Source of the DNA: Amycolatopsis oliviviridis
GTDB taxonomy: Bacteria > Actinomycetota > Actinomycetes > Mycobacteriales > Pseudonocardiaceae
Length of the DNA: 64,000 nucleotides
Direction: 5' to 3'
Assembly (NCBI RefSeq): GCF_014654365.1
Contig: NZ_BNAY01000003.1
Coordinates: forward strand, 1 to 64,000
In this document: one piece after another, positions 8,085-17,536 of the stretch
Layout of the letters: each line of letters begins with the position of its first letter
Position numbering within the stretch: position 1 is the stretch's first letter
Program-made: the position numbers and the translations under genes
Notes under the pieces: model-generated
The model's input: the letters and a program-made list of their open reading frames with translations, nothing else
What the model was told of the DNA's origin: nothing
The model's database searches: none

Positions 8085-9467
8085 TCAGCCCCCCAGCCCG
8101 CGGACGTAGCCGTACAGGCCCAGCACCGAACACGCCACCGGGACGACGGCGATCATCACCAGGATCTCGAAGTACTCGGCGATCCGGCCGAGATACGGGT
8201 TCGCGGCGCGAGTGCTCAGCACGACACCGGAGGCGATCACACCAGCGGCCACCGCCAGCGCCAGCGGCCCGGCCAGCACGAGCAGCAGCGAGCGATCCGT
8301 CATGAGCGGACCCGCGAGCAGACATCCGGCGCCGAAGATCCCGGTCACCAGCAGCAGCGACCGCTGCCGCAGGATCGGGTACAACCTCGCCCGCATCAGG
8401 AAACCGGCCGCGAGCAGGGCGACGAGGACGACGGCGGCCTCGCTGTCGCTGCGGATCAGCTGCAGCTGGCAGTACATGACGACGATCGCCGCGCCGCCGA
8501 GCATGCCGGTGAGCAGCGAGTCCGCTCTGGCCACCGCGGCGTGCACGAGGTCGAGCGGCGGCTGGGGATCGTCGCGGACGAGGTCCGCGGTCGACCGCGG
8601 CAGCACCGGCATCGGCACCCGGCCGAGCCGCAGCGCCAGCGGCGCGAACGTGGTCGAGAGCGCGAGCACGCCGCCGCCGATCACCGCCGCCGACCGGTAG
8701 CCGGCCAGGTCGTCGAAGGTGGCCAGCCAGCCGCCGAGCACCCCGAGCAGGCCGACGGTGGCCGCCCCGGCGAACAGTTCCGGCGCGGCGGTCACCCCGA
8801 GATGGCCGACGACGGCCGCGAGCAGCAGCGCCGCGCTCCCCAGCAGCAGATGCCCGGCGGACAGCTCGCCGATCGGGTCGTCGCCCGCCAGCAGCAGACC
8901 GCCGCCGGTGAAGGCGAACGGAAGCGCGACGGCGGCGACCACCGCCCCCGCCCCGGCGTCACGCAGCGCCCGCGCGAGCAGGACACCCGCGGTGAGCAGC
9001 AGCGCGGAGACCGCCAGTGCCCAGGCCGCCGGTGACGTCCACGGCGGACCGGCGCGCAGCACCGCGAGCAGGCCGAACGACATCGCCACCGCGCCGGCGG
9101 CCAGCCCGGCCCACCGCGTGTGCCGCGGCCCCCAGGCCTTCCCGGTGCGGCCGGAACCGGTGGCGATCGCGTCCACGAGGTCGTCGTACTCGGGCTCCGG
9201 CCATTCGGCGCGGCGCGGCGTCAGATGGAGGATCTCCCCGTCCCGGACCCGGTGCGCGCCCAGCGTCCGGTCCGGATCGAAGGTGCTCCCGTCGGCGCGG
9301 CGCAACTGCCAGCCGCCACCGGCGACACCGTCGTCGGCCATGCCTTCGCCCGCCCGCGCGAGCAGTCCGGGGAGGATTTCGGCGACGGACGCGTGTTCCG
9401 GCAGCGCCATGTCGATGCGCCGGTGCGGAGTGCTGATGGTGACCCTGACGAGGCCGGCGGTCTGCAT
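8085..9467 (-). CDS. eccD: Type VII secretion protein EccD
   Basis: A 460-aa polytopic membrane protein. Residues 1-85 form the ubiquitin-like YukD domain (VRVTISTPHRRIDMALPEHASVAEILP and the GEILHL end). About 11 hydrophobic helices follow from residue 115 to the end. This is the EccD architecture, the main membrane vestibule of the ESX complex. The ATG at 9467 has no strong Shine-Dalgarno sequence. It is upstream of and coupled to eccB, and divergent from the pseudokinase gene at 9570. Confidence 0.92.
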   Translation of the reverse strand: MQTAGLVRVTISTPHRRIDMALPEHASVAEILPGLLARAGEGMADDGVAGGGWQLRRADGSTFDPDRTLGAHRVRDGEILHLTPRRAEWPEPEYDDLVDAIATGSGRTGKAWGPRHTRWAGLAAGAVAMSFGLLAVLRAGPPWTSPAAWALAVSALLLTAGVLLARALRDAGAGAVVAAVALPFAFTGGGLLLAGDDPIGELSAGHLLLGSAALLLAAVVGHLGVTAAPELFAGAATVGLLGVLGGWLATFDDLAGYRSAAVIGGGVLALSTTFAPLALRLGRVPMPVLPRSTADLVRDDPQPPLDLVHAAVARADSLLTGMLGGAAIVVMYCQLQLIRSDSEAAVVLVALLAAGFLMRARLYPILRQRSLLLVTGIFGAGCLLAGPLMTDRSLLLVLAGPLALAVAAGVIASGVVLSTRAANPYLGRIAEYFEILVMIAVVPVACSVLGLYGYVRGLGG

Positions 9468-9507
9468 GGGGAAAGAGTCCGCCGCCCGCCGGTCCGCCGG
9501 GCCGTCA

Positions 9508-9523
9508 CGGCAGGAACCTGCCG
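9508..9523. promoter_or_regulatory. Short perfect palindrome in the eccD/pseudokinase divergent region
   Basis: CGGCAGGAACCTGCCG has 7-bp arms around AA, centred in the 102-bp region between two divergent T7SS genes. It may be an operator. A core of GGAACCTG also occurs in a weaker repeat at 1463-1480, which may be chance. Confidence 0.4.
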
Positions 9524-9569
9524 CCGGGAAAGCACGACGGATCCGGCCTTCTTGCGCGACAATGGGGTC

Positions 9570-10994
9570 ATGGACATCGAGACCACCGGCGGACCGAGGT
9601 TGCTCGCCCAGGGCCCCGTCGCCACCGTGTACGCGGGCTGGGATCCCGCTACCGGCAACGACTTCGCGGTCAAGATGTTCCCCGGCTCCTTCGATCGCGA
9701 AACGGCGGCGTCGGTCGAACGCGAACGGAAGGCACTGGCCGCGGTGCGGTCGACGAGGTCGGTCCTGCAGATCGACGAGGTGCTCTCCCACCCCGACGGC
9801 CGCTCCGGATTCCGCCGCGAGCTGTGCCCGGGTTCCCTCGCGAACCTGCTGGATTCCGGTGCGCGGCTGGGTGTTCCCGACGTCCTCGCCCTCGGCGCCG
9901 CCGTCGCCTCCGCGCTCGCCGCGGCGCACGGGGCCGGCGTCGTGCACGGCGGGGTGAGCCCGCACAACGTGCTGTACCGCGCGTCCGGCGAGTTCGTGCT
10001 CGCCGACTTCGGCGTGGCTCTGCGGCGGCGATTCCCGCGCGATCCGATGTACTCGGTCGAGTACACCGCGCCGGAGACCCTGCGCGACGACACGCTTTCC
10101 CCCGCGTCCGACCTTTATGGACTCGGCGCGGTGCTCTACGCCGCGCTGACCGGGACACCGCCCTTTCCCCGGCACACCGGGCAGCAGCCCGGCGAGCGGA
10201 TCCTCCAGGTGCTGCGGGAACCGGTCGCGCCGATCCGGGATCCGGCCGTCCCGAACGAGCTTTCCGCGACGATCCTCCGGTTGCTGGCCAAGGAACCGGC
10301 CGACCGGCCGCAGGACGTCGCGTCGCTGGCCCGGCTGTTCACGAAGCTGCGCCTGCCCGGCGGCGAGATCGCCGGTTCCGAATCCGCCGACACCCCCAGC
10401 GAAGAGGACGACACCGAGGTCGAGTTCGACGACTTCGCCGAAGTTCCTCGCCCCGCCGTTCCCGCCCGGCCGGTCCACGCGGCCCCGGCGCCGGTCCAGG
10501 TGGTGCAGGCGCCGCCCACGGGCGGCCGCACCCTGATCCGCGAATTCAGCGGCCCGCTCAAGACCCGGCGCGGGATTCCGTTGCGGCCCATCGCCTTGGC
10601 GGGCGCCGGAGTGCTCGTCGCCGGGCTGGCCGTGGCGCCGCTTTTCCTCGGTCCGGCGAAGATCGACGGTCAGGCCGTCCCCGTGGCGGCCGCGATCCCG
10701 CCGCCCTCACCGGTTTCCGCGCCCGCCCCGGACGTCAAACTGGCCCTCGCCCCGCCCCTGGATCAGAGCGATCACGTGCAGCTGACCTGGACAGCGGAAG
10801 GCGAACTGGACTTCGTCGTGATCATGGCGGGCGAGCGGCTCGAACCGAAACAGCTCGTCGCGCACCGGCAGCGCAGCCTGGACGTCCCGATCGATCCGGC
10901 GCGGCGGTACTGCTTCCAGCTCCGGGCGACCGACGGCCGCCACATCTACACGACCGAACCGGTCGCGATCCGCGGCGCGCGCTGCAACGCGTGA
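9570..10994 (+). CDS. Membrane-anchored Ser/Thr pseudokinase, T7SS locus
   Basis: A 474-aa protein with a Hanks-type kinase fold at about 8-262. It keeps the VAIK lysine (K35, in FAVKMF), the DFG motif (D146), a TAPE motif and a DLYGLGAVLY helix. However, the HRD motif reads H126-G127-G128, so the catalytic aspartate is lost, and the glycine-rich loop is altered (QGPVATVYAG). An acidic/Pro-rich linker (270-320), one transmembrane helix at about 341-360 and an Fn3-like extracytoplasmic domain (375-474) follow. It is probably a catalytically inactive scaffold or sensor for the secretion complex. Start ATG 9570; convergent with the transglutaminase-like gene. Confidence 0.85.
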   Translation: MDIETTGGPRLLAQGPVATVYAGWDPATGNDFAVKMFPGSFDRETAASVERERKALAAVRSTRSVLQIDEVLSHPDGRSGFRRELCPGSLANLLDSGARLGVPDVLALGAAVASALAAAHGAGVVHGGVSPHNVLYRASGEFVLADFGVALRRRFPRDPMYSVEYTAPETLRDDTLSPASDLYGLGAVLYAALTGTPPFPRHTGQQPGERILQVLREPVAPIRDPAVPNELSATILRLLAKEPADRPQDVASLARLFTKLRLPGGEIAGSESADTPSEEDDTEVEFDDFAEVPRPAVPARPVHAAPAPVQVVQAPPTGGRTLIREFSGPLKTRRGIPLRPIALAGAGVLVAGLAVAPLFLGPAKIDGQAVPVAAAIPPPSPVSAPAPDVKLALAPPLDQSDHVQLTWTAEGELDFVVIMAGERLEPKQLVAHRQRSLDVPIDPARRYCFQLRATDGRHIYTTEPVAIRGARCNA

Positions 10995-11010
10995 GCCCGC
11001 TTGCCGCCTG

Positions 11011-11069
11011 AAGTACATGAAGGCCCCCTTCCTTGCGCCTACCGCAAGGAAGGGGGCCTTCATGTACTT
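11011..11069. terminator. Perfect 27-bp palindromic terminator
   Basis: Arms 11011-11037 and 11043-11069 are perfectly complementary with a 5-nt loop. The core is ATGAAGGCCCCCTTCCTTGC. It lies between the convergent pseudokinase and transglutaminase-like genes. It belongs to the same AAGGGGGCCTTCA family as the hairpin at 24385. Confidence 0.88.
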
Positions 11070-11079
11070 GGGTCGCCCT

Positions 11080-13254
11080 TCAGCCGCCTTTCCCGCCCCT
11101 CCCCTTGATCGGGACCAGGGTCCGCGGCTCGAGTGCCGCCAGCACCCGAGCCGCGAACGGTCGGGTGGCCAGCCCCCGCCGCAGCTCGCCGACTTCCTGC
11201 CACGCCCGCCGGACTGCGCCGTCGCCCACCGGCACCCCGGACCACAGGGTCACGTCCAGCACCTTGGCCAGCCTGGCGACGGGCTCGCGGATCCCCTCCC
11301 CGGCCAGCGATCCCGCGGACTCGGCGAGATCGCGCGGGGTCATCCCGATCCGGAACGGCACACCGTGCGCGCGCAACCGGTCGCGGATCTCGTCCCAGGC
11401 GCCGAGCACCCCTTCCGCACCGGTCCGGCGACGCCGCCGACGGGCACGGACGACCTTCGCCACCGGGACGCCGAGAAGCCACAAGAGTCCGAAAAGGACG
11501 ATCGCGGCGGCCAACGAGACCCACCACCAGCCCGCGCCCGCTTCGGCGCTCTGGTCCTCGGCGGCGTCCGACGGCGTTCCCGGCGGCAGCTGCGGCGGCC
11601 GCAGCTCCTGTTCGGCGGGCAGCTGTGCCCGCGCCCGGGCGACGGCCTTGCCGGACGCGGCCTGATCGTGCCCCGACTTGCCTGCCGCGGCGGTCGGGTC
11701 GAGCGGCACCCAGCCCGCGCCGGCGACCGCGACTTCAGGCCAAGCCAGGACATCGCGGTTGCGGACGACGCGCATCCCGCCGTCGGTCTCGGCCGAACCG
11801 CGGAACCCGACGACGAGCCGCGCCGGGATGCCGCTCATCCGCGCCAAGACGACGTACGCGGCGGCGAACTGTTCGCTCGTCCCCCGTTTGCTCTCCAGCA
11901 GGAAGTGCCGCAGCTGCGGCCAGCCGTGCCCGGTCGGCAGCTCGTCCGAGCCCGCCGCGAGCAGATAGTTCGTGCTGAGGAAGCGTTCCAGCTGCAGCGC
12001 GGACTGGAACGTCGGACGCAGACCGCGTACGGCGTCCTTGGCCAGCTGCTCGATCTCGGGCGGCACCGCGCCGAGTCCGCCGAGCCCGCCCGGCGCCCGC
12101 GCGTCGACCTCCCCCGGGCCGAGATCGACCTCGGGTGAAGACCAGCTGAGCCGGTAGTCCCGTGCGAGCGACGGCGTTTCCGCCAGGAGGGTGCCCGCGG
12201 ACTGGTCCACCAGCGGCGTCACACCGTCCACATCGGTCAGGTCCTGGTGACTCGGCAGCCACGGCCCGGTGAGTCCGCGCACCTTCAGTTCCGCGGTCCC
12301 GCGGGTACCGCCGGGAGTGCCGTCGATGCCCGCGCCGAACCGCTGGAGCCGGGAATCGGCCAGCCAGTTCGATCCGTCGAAACCGTTCAGCACGATCAGG
12401 CGCCACTGGTCGACCGGGACGTCGGCCTGGTAGCGGAAGACCTCCTCGCCCGGCCGGGAGAGCCGCTGGGCGATGTCGTCCAGCGGATTGCCGAGCCTGC
12501 TCCTCGGTGGTGGCGCGGCTTGGGTGTCCTTGAGTGTCAAGGGATCGCGGCCGACCGGGTCGAGCCCGGCGAGCGCCACCGATCCGGCGACGAGCGCGAC
12601 CACAGTGGACAGCGCGGGCCAGACCGCCGATCCCGTGACCCGCCAGGTGAAGCGCGGCCCGCCGGGTGCCCTGGTCACCGACCGGGCGCGACGGCCCGAC
12701 CACAGCAGGAGCCCCGCGGGCACCGTGTACCCGAGCGCCGCCGCCACCGCACCGGCACCCGTCAACGCCTGGTACGCCTGCGCGAGCCCGGCGACGAGCA
12801 GGCTCGGCACCAGTGCCACGAGCGGCTTCTTCAGGCGCAGCAGCAGTTCCAGCCCGAGCACGACGGCGAGCAGCACCGCCAGCGGGACGAACAGGAGCTG
12901 GTCGGGAACCGGCCGCGCGGGCCAGGTGGACTGCAGGGTGAGCTGCCAGCCTTCGGTGAAGCCACGCGCCACTCCCCGCAGGGAAGCGAGCGTCGGCAGG
13001 AAGGCGAGCGTGGTCGAGGTCAGCACCGTCTCGATCAGCCCCAGCAGACCGAGCAGCGCGACGAGCAAAGGCCGGTAGGGAACCAGCTTCGGGAACTTCG
13101 CGGTCAGCTCGACGCAGCCGTAGCCGACCAGGACGACCACGAGCACCGGGATCAGCAGCGGCCCCCAGCCGAACACCGGGGTGAACAGCAGTCCGGCGAC
13201 GCCGGTCGCGCCGAGCAGCCCGGCGACCGCGATCCGGTCGAATCCCGCGCTCAT
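11080..13254 (-). CDS. TgpA-like transglutaminase-fold membrane protein, active site lost
   Basis: A 724-aa protein. About six transmembrane helices lie in residues 1-215 (DUF3488-type), then an extracytoplasmic transglutaminase-like domain (about 380-530), a Pro/Ala-rich linker, another transmembrane helix (about 570-590) and a cytoplasmic DUF4129-like tail. The catalytic Cys position is Ser (GTSEQFAAAYVVLA, about residue 460) and the usual His is Leu (DVLAWPEV, about 501), so it is probably not an active enzyme. The ATG at 13254 overlaps the stop of the DUF58 gene (ATGA). It is the last gene of a four-gene operon that begins at 17476. The frame remains open 8 codons upstream, but the overlap favours this start. 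Confidence 0.85.
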   Translation of the reverse strand: MSAGFDRIAVAGLLGATGVAGLLFTPVFGWGPLLIPVLVVVLVGYGCVELTAKFPKLVPYRPLLVALLGLLGLIETVLTSTTLAFLPTLASLRGVARGFTEGWQLTLQSTWPARPVPDQLLFVPLAVLLAVVLGLELLLRLKKPLVALVPSLLVAGLAQAYQALTGAGAVAAALGYTVPAGLLLWSGRRARSVTRAPGGPRFTWRVTGSAVWPALSTVVALVAGSVALAGLDPVGRDPLTLKDTQAAPPPRSRLGNPLDDIAQRLSRPGEEVFRYQADVPVDQWRLIVLNGFDGSNWLADSRLQRFGAGIDGTPGGTRGTAELKVRGLTGPWLPSHQDLTDVDGVTPLVDQSAGTLLAETPSLARDYRLSWSSPEVDLGPGEVDARAPGGLGGLGAVPPEIEQLAKDAVRGLRPTFQSALQLERFLSTNYLLAAGSDELPTGHGWPQLRHFLLESKRGTSEQFAAAYVVLARMSGIPARLVVGFRGSAETDGGMRVVRNRDVLAWPEVAVAGAGWVPLDPTAAAGKSGHDQAASGKAVARARAQLPAEQELRPPQLPPGTPSDAAEDQSAEAGAGWWWVSLAAAIVLFGLLWLLGVPVAKVVRARRRRRRTGAEGVLGAWDEIRDRLRAHGVPFRIGMTPRDLAESAGSLAGEGIREPVARLAKVLDVTLWSGVPVGDGAVRRAWQEVGELRRGLATRPFAARVLAALEPRTLVPIKGRGGKGG

Positions 13255-14378
13255 GCCTTCGCCACCAAGGAATTCCACTGCGCCGCGGCACCGGCGGCGT
13301 CGACCGCGACGATCACGCCGCCGGAGCCCGCCGACGGCCTGAGGTCACCGAGGCGGACGACCGTGTCGGGCCGCCAGCGGGCGGCGTGACCGAGGTCGGC
13401 GTCCGGGCCGGTGATCAGCACCAGGACCCCGCCGGGGCGGTGGGCGGCGGCCAGGGCCGAAGGCAGCAGCGGCGCGTCGTCCGGCGCGTCCTGCGCGACG
13501 AGCGCGAGTTCGTCCAGCAGCGTCCTCGCCGCGCGAACCCCGCTGTCGGTCAGCACGTCGGCGCCCGCGGAGGTGATCAGGCGGCAGTGCTGTCCCGCCG
13601 ACGCCGACGCGTAGAACAGGGACGCCGCCACCTCGACGGCTTCTTCGAAAACGGCCGGGCTCATCGCCGCGGGCCGGGTGTCGAGCACGGCGGTGAACCG
13701 AGGCTGGGCCGGGTCGGCGTACTCGCGCACCATGAGCCGGCCGGTCCGGGCGGTCGCCTTCCAGTGCAGATGCCGGACCTCGTCGCCGACGACGTACTCC
13801 CGCACCGCGCGCAGATCCGCGGAACCACGCAACGGCGGATCGGTGATCGGGCCCTCGTGGTGGTGGCGCGGATGCCCCGCCTGCGCCGCGCGCACCGAGT
13901 GCCGTCGCGGATGCACCCACAGCCAAGCGGTGCCGCCGACGGTCTGGTCGCCGCGGGCGAGATCGAACAGGTCCGGCCGGTGCACGACGAGCGGGCCGAC
14001 CCGCAGTTTCCCGCGGGCCGTCGTCGGCAGTTCGTAGTGGTACGTCGCTTCCGCTCCAGGGGCGAGCGGGCGAACGCGCAGGCTGTGTGTTTCGGTCCCG
14101 ATCCCGTCCGCCGCGGTGAACCCGCCGTGCCGCCGGACGTCGGCGTTGCGCACGACAAGCGTGGCCAGCGCGGGCTTCCCGCGTTCGACGCGGTCCGGCT
14201 GGACGGTCCGGCCGATCTCCACCTTCGGCCGGAACCTGGTGGTGGCCAGGGCGATCAGCACCGCGCCCGCCGCGATCCCCGCGAAGGCACGGAAAAACGT
14301 GTATCCCGCCAGCTCGCCGAGGGCGTAGAACCCGGCGGCGAAGGCGAGCACGATGACGCCGCGGCGGGTGAGCCGCAC
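13251..14378 (-). CDS. DUF58 domain protein
   Basis: A 375-aa protein. Two hydrophobic helices at about 8-45 anchor the N-terminus. The DUF58 signature lies at about 190-225 (DLRAVREYVVGDEVRHLHWKA, TGRLMVREY) and is followed by a von Willebrand A-like fold. DUF58 proteins normally occur with MoxR ATPases and transglutaminase-like membrane proteins, as they do here. The gene starts 3 nt after the MoxR stop and overlaps the next gene. Its role is unproven; MoxR-vWA-type modules are thought to assemble or activate membrane complexes. Confidence 0.9.
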   Translation of the reverse strand: MRLTRRGVIVLAFAAGFYALGELAGYTFFRAFAGIAAGAVLIALATTRFRPKVEIGRTVQPDRVERGKPALATLVVRNADVRRHGGFTAADGIGTETHSLRVRPLAPGAEATYHYELPTTARGKLRVGPLVVHRPDLFDLARGDQTVGGTAWLWVHPRRHSVRAAQAGHPRHHHEGPITDPPLRGSADLRAVREYVVGDEVRHLHWKATARTGRLMVREYADPAQPRFTAVLDTRPAAMSPAVFEEAVEVAASLFYASASAGQHCRLITSAGADVLTDSGVRAARTLLDELALVAQDAPDDAPLLPSALAAAHRPGGVLVLITGPDADLGHAARWRPDTVVRLGDLRPSAGSGGVIVAVDAAGAAAQWNSLVAKA

Positions 14379-14381
14379 GGC

Positions 14382-15335
14382 CTACCTCCCCATCGCGGCC
14401 ATGGGAGCGGCCGTCGCGCCCAGGAGTTCGTCGACGATGTCGGCGGTCCGCCGCTGGTTGAGTTCCGCGTCGGGCGTCAGCACGAGCCGGTGGTCGAGTA
14501 CCGGATGCGCGACGTCCTTGACGTCGTCGGGGGTGACGAAGTCGCGGCCGAAAGTGGCGGCGAGCCCCTGTGCGGCCCGGATCAGCGCGATGCTGCCGCG
14601 CGGGCTCGCGCCGTAGCGGACGTCCGGATGCGAACGGCTCGCCGCGGCCAGCCGGACCGCGTAGTTGACGATCTCGGGCGCCAGGTTGGATTTCCGGACC
14701 TCGTCGATGACCGACTGGACGTCGGCGATGCTCAGCACCGGCTTCAGTTCGTCCGGCGTCACCCCGGCGCAGTCCCCCATCACCACCCGCATCTCGGATT
14801 CCAGATCCGGGTAACCGACCGAAATACGCATGAGGAACCGGTCCAGCTGCGCTTCGGGCAGCCGGTAGGTGCCCTCCAGTTCGATCGGGTTCTGCGTGGC
14901 CACCACGAGGAACGGCCGCGGCACGGCCTGGCCGACCGAATCGACGGTGACCCGGCGTTCGGCCATCACCTCCAGCAGCGCGGCCTGCGTCTTCGGCGTG
15001 CCCCGGTTGATCTCGTCCGCCAGCACCACGTTGGCGAAGATCCCGCCGGGGTGGAACTGGAAGCGTTCGGCGTTCTGGTGGTAGACCATCACGCCGGTGA
15101 TGTCGCCGGGCAGCAGGTCGGGGGTGAACTGGATCCGGCTCCACCGGCCGCCGATGCTGGCGGCGACGCAGCGCGCGATCGTCGTCTTCCCGACGCCGGG
15201 CACGTCCTCCATCAGCAGATGCCCTTCGGCGAACAGTGCCGCCACGGTGAGCCGGACGACCTCCGGTTTGCCGCGCACCACCGATTGCACGTTCTCCGCG
15301 ATCTGCTCGTAGGCGACCCTGGGAGTGAGCGTCAC
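14382..15335 (-). CDS. MoxR-family AAA+ ATPase
   Basis: A 317-aa AAA_3 ATPase. Walker A spans 45-52 (PGVGKTT), followed by Walker B (VVLADEINR), sensor 1 (VVATQNPIE) and a C-terminal lid. The start is GTG at 15335, overlapping the stop of the Fn3 gene (GTGA). MoxR proteins act as chaperone-like ATPases for maturation of complexes. The conserved partnership with DUF58 and TgpA-like proteins is intact, although the transglutaminase partner has lost its catalytic residues. Confidence 0.93.
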   Translation of the reverse strand: MTLTPRVAYEQIAENVQSVVRGKPEVVRLTVAALFAEGHLLMEDVPGVGKTTIARCVAASIGGRWSRIQFTPDLLPGDITGVMVYHQNAERFQFHPGGIFANVVLADEINRGTPKTQAALLEVMAERRVTVDSVGQAVPRPFLVVATQNPIELEGTYRLPEAQLDRFLMRISVGYPDLESEMRVVMGDCAGVTPDELKPVLSIADVQSVIDEVRKSNLAPEIVNYAVRLAAASRSHPDVRYGASPRGSIALIRAAQGLAATFGRDFVTPDDVKDVAHPVLDHRLVLTPDAELNQRRTADIVDELLGATAAPMAAMGR

Positions 15336-17476
15336 AGCTGTTCCTCTTCTTCCTTCCGTCGGCGCAGTCCCACCAGAGCCAGCGGGCCGAGCCAGACGGG
15401 CATGCCCGCCGACACCGTGGGCACCCCCCGCCAGGTGTCGGTGGCGGTGCCCGCGGAGGTGGTGATGGTGGCGGTGATCGTGATGGAGCCGATCCAGGCG
15501 ACGCTGCCGATGGTCAGGGTCGTCGCTCCGGAACAGGCCGTCGGTTTGCCTTTGGCGAAGAACTCCGCCTGACAGGTCGCGGGGGCGCCCTTCCCGTCCG
15601 CCTTCACGGAAACGAACAGGGTGCTGTCGGTGCCCCGCACCTGGGTGATGGTGATCGTCGGCGGCCCCGACGCCACCGGCACGGTGACCTTCCGGCTGCC
15701 GGTGGCCCCGGTGAGCGTGGATCCCGAATCGAATTTCGTGACCGCGCGGACCGTGACGGTCGCGGAACCGGTGACACCGGTGAATTCCGTGGAGGTGGCC
15801 GAAAGCGTGCGCTGGCCCTTGCCCGTCAGGCTCACCAGGTAGTGCACCAGCGTCCCGCCGCGGAGGTCGGGCTGGGTCCAGCTCACCGACACCTTCCCGT
15901 CACCACCGGCCTTCGCGGTGACGACCGGTGCCCCGGCGGGGCGGTTCGCGGGTCCCGGTACGACCGCCTTCGCGCTGACCCCTGCTCCGAGTCCCGCCGA
16001 GTTCTCCGCGACCACGGTGATCACGTACGGCTTCCCGTTCGTCAGCCCGGAGATCGTGGTCCCCCGGGACGACCCGCCGACCTTGGTGGAACCACCGGGC
16101 CAGCTCACCCGGTAGCCGGTGATCCGCGCGCCGTTGTCCGCGGCCGGGCTCCACGAGACCTTGGCGGAGCCGTCCCCGGCGGTCGCGCTCAGCTTCCTCG
16201 GCGCGCCGGGCGGAGTCGCCCGCGCCACCGGCGGGAGCGCCTTCTGCGTGCTCGGCGGCACCTGCCGCTGCTCGGGATTCCGCGGCGGCGCGGGCCGCTC
16301 GCCGGACGGTTCCGGATCGGCCGACGGCGCGCCCGCGGTCTGGGTGTTGGCCGCCTTGTCGACGTCGACGTCGACCACCGTGCCGTCGTCCCCGTTGACG
16401 ACCAGCACATGCGAGCCGTCGGAGCTGTCGACGTAGATCCGGTTGTCCTCACCCTTGGCCAGCCTCGGTGCGGCGGCCCCCTGGCTCGGCACCTTCGCGG
16501 TGGACTTGAGCTTGCCGTCGGCGTCGTAGGTCAGCACCTCGCCGCGGGTTTCGTCGACCATGGCGACGACGTTCGAGGAGGAGAGCGGGCCGTTGAACCG
16601 GCTGCCCTTGGTCAGCTCGACCGAAATCGGCTTCGCGGCCGGGCGGTCCTGGTCGAGGCCGCTGATGTCGATGAGGTGGAGCTGGTTGCGCTCCGGATCG
16701 GCGATGGCCAGCCGGTCGCCGACCGCGCTGTTGGCCACCTGTGCCGACGGCGAGAGTTTGATACCGAGGGGCAGGGCTTCGCCGAGCCCGTCCGGGCCGA
16801 CCCGGTGGAGGCTGTCGCCGGTCATGTCGAGCACGACCGGGCGGTCGCCGACCAGTGTGAGCCCGCCGCCGTGTCCGGGCGGGAGCTGCGCGACGCAGGT
16901 CAGGACGGCGGCGCCCTTGGGCAGCTCGCAGATCGAGCCGCTGTCGACGCGGTGTGCCCACACCGTGCCGTCGCCGGTCGCGACCGGCCGGGACAGCGGC
17001 CCCCCTGCGGGCACTGTCGCGGCGGGGTCACCGAGCCGCACGATCTGGCCGGCGTTGCGGTAGACCAGGTACGGGCCGCCCGCGATCTCCATCACGAACG
17101 GCGTCTCCGGCGCGGGCGGCGGCGTGGACTCCTCCACGCTCAGCGTCGACTTGTCGAACTCCGTGATGCGGTTCCGCTCGACCACGTAACCCGAATCGTC
17201 CCCCTGCGCGACCTGGCTGCCGCTCGCCGCGCCGGGGACGTCCGCACGCGCGTCGACGCGGCTCGTCGAGCCGTCGATGTGGAAGGCGGACTGGGCGGCG
17301 TCGTTGTAGACCCAGTGGCCGACCTGGACGAACTCCAGCCGTTGCGGGGTCGTCGCCGCCTGCCCGGTCACCGCGAGGCCGACCAGCGCCAGGCAGCCCG
17401 CGACCACCAGCGCGACGGCCAGCCGTGTCCTGGCCACGACGCCGAAGCGCTTCGTGTCCCGCTCATCGGTGTTCAC
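15332..17476 (-). CDS. Membrane-anchored fibronectin type III protein, T7SS locus
   Basis: A 714-aa protein. An N-terminal transmembrane or signal helix at about 18-42 leads into an extracytoplasmic part. Residues about 50-370 look like a beta-propeller (repeated short strands with Asp/Gly turns). A Pro-rich linker lies at about 380-420. Two Fn3 domains lie at about 422-508 and 512-605, and a further beta-sandwich at about 610-690. The C-terminus has a hydrophobic segment and the tail RRRKEEEEQL, which could be a second anchor. It is the first gene of the operon with moxR, DUF58 and the transglutaminase-like gene. Its promoter region, shared with eccE, carries two operator-like motifs. Confidence 0.85.
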   Translation of the reverse strand: MNTDERDTKRFGVVARTRLAVALVVAGCLALVGLAVTGQAATTPQRLEFVQVGHWVYNDAAQSAFHIDGSTSRVDARADVPGAASGSQVAQGDDSGYVVERNRITEFDKSTLSVEESTPPPAPETPFVMEIAGGPYLVYRNAGQIVRLGDPAATVPAGGPLSRPVATGDGTVWAHRVDSGSICELPKGAAVLTCVAQLPPGHGGGLTLVGDRPVVLDMTGDSLHRVGPDGLGEALPLGIKLSPSAQVANSAVGDRLAIADPERNQLHLIDISGLDQDRPAAKPISVELTKGSRFNGPLSSSNVVAMVDETRGEVLTYDADGKLKSTAKVPSQGAAAPRLAKGEDNRIYVDSSDGSHVLVVNGDDGTVVDVDVDKAANTQTAGAPSADPEPSGERPAPPRNPEQRQVPPSTQKALPPVARATPPGAPRKLSATAGDGSAKVSWSPAADNGARITGYRVSWPGGSTKVGGSSRGTTISGLTNGKPYVITVVAENSAGLGAGVSAKAVVPGPANRPAGAPVVTAKAGGDGKVSVSWTQPDLRGGTLVHYLVSLTGKGQRTLSATSTEFTGVTGSATVTVRAVTKFDSGSTLTGATGSRKVTVPVASGPPTITITQVRGTDSTLFVSVKADGKGAPATCQAEFFAKGKPTACSGATTLTIGSVAWIGSITITATITTSAGTATDTWRGVPTVSAGMPVWLGPLALVGLRRRKEEEEQL

Positions 17477-17497
17477 GCGATCAAGCTAGAGAGCCAC

Positions 17498-17513
17498 CAT
17501 GAAATTTCGATGA
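17498..17513 (+). promoter_or_regulatory. Putative two-component operator, copy C
   Basis: CATGAAATTTCGATGA. On the other strand it shows TTTCAT twice, 11 bp apart. It lies 22 bp upstream of the Fn3 gene start and faces copy B at 17537-17552, making an inverted pair in the Fn3/eccE divergent promoter region. Confidence 0.55.
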
Positions 17514-17536
17514 AACAGCCTGTCTCGCCGCCGGTG

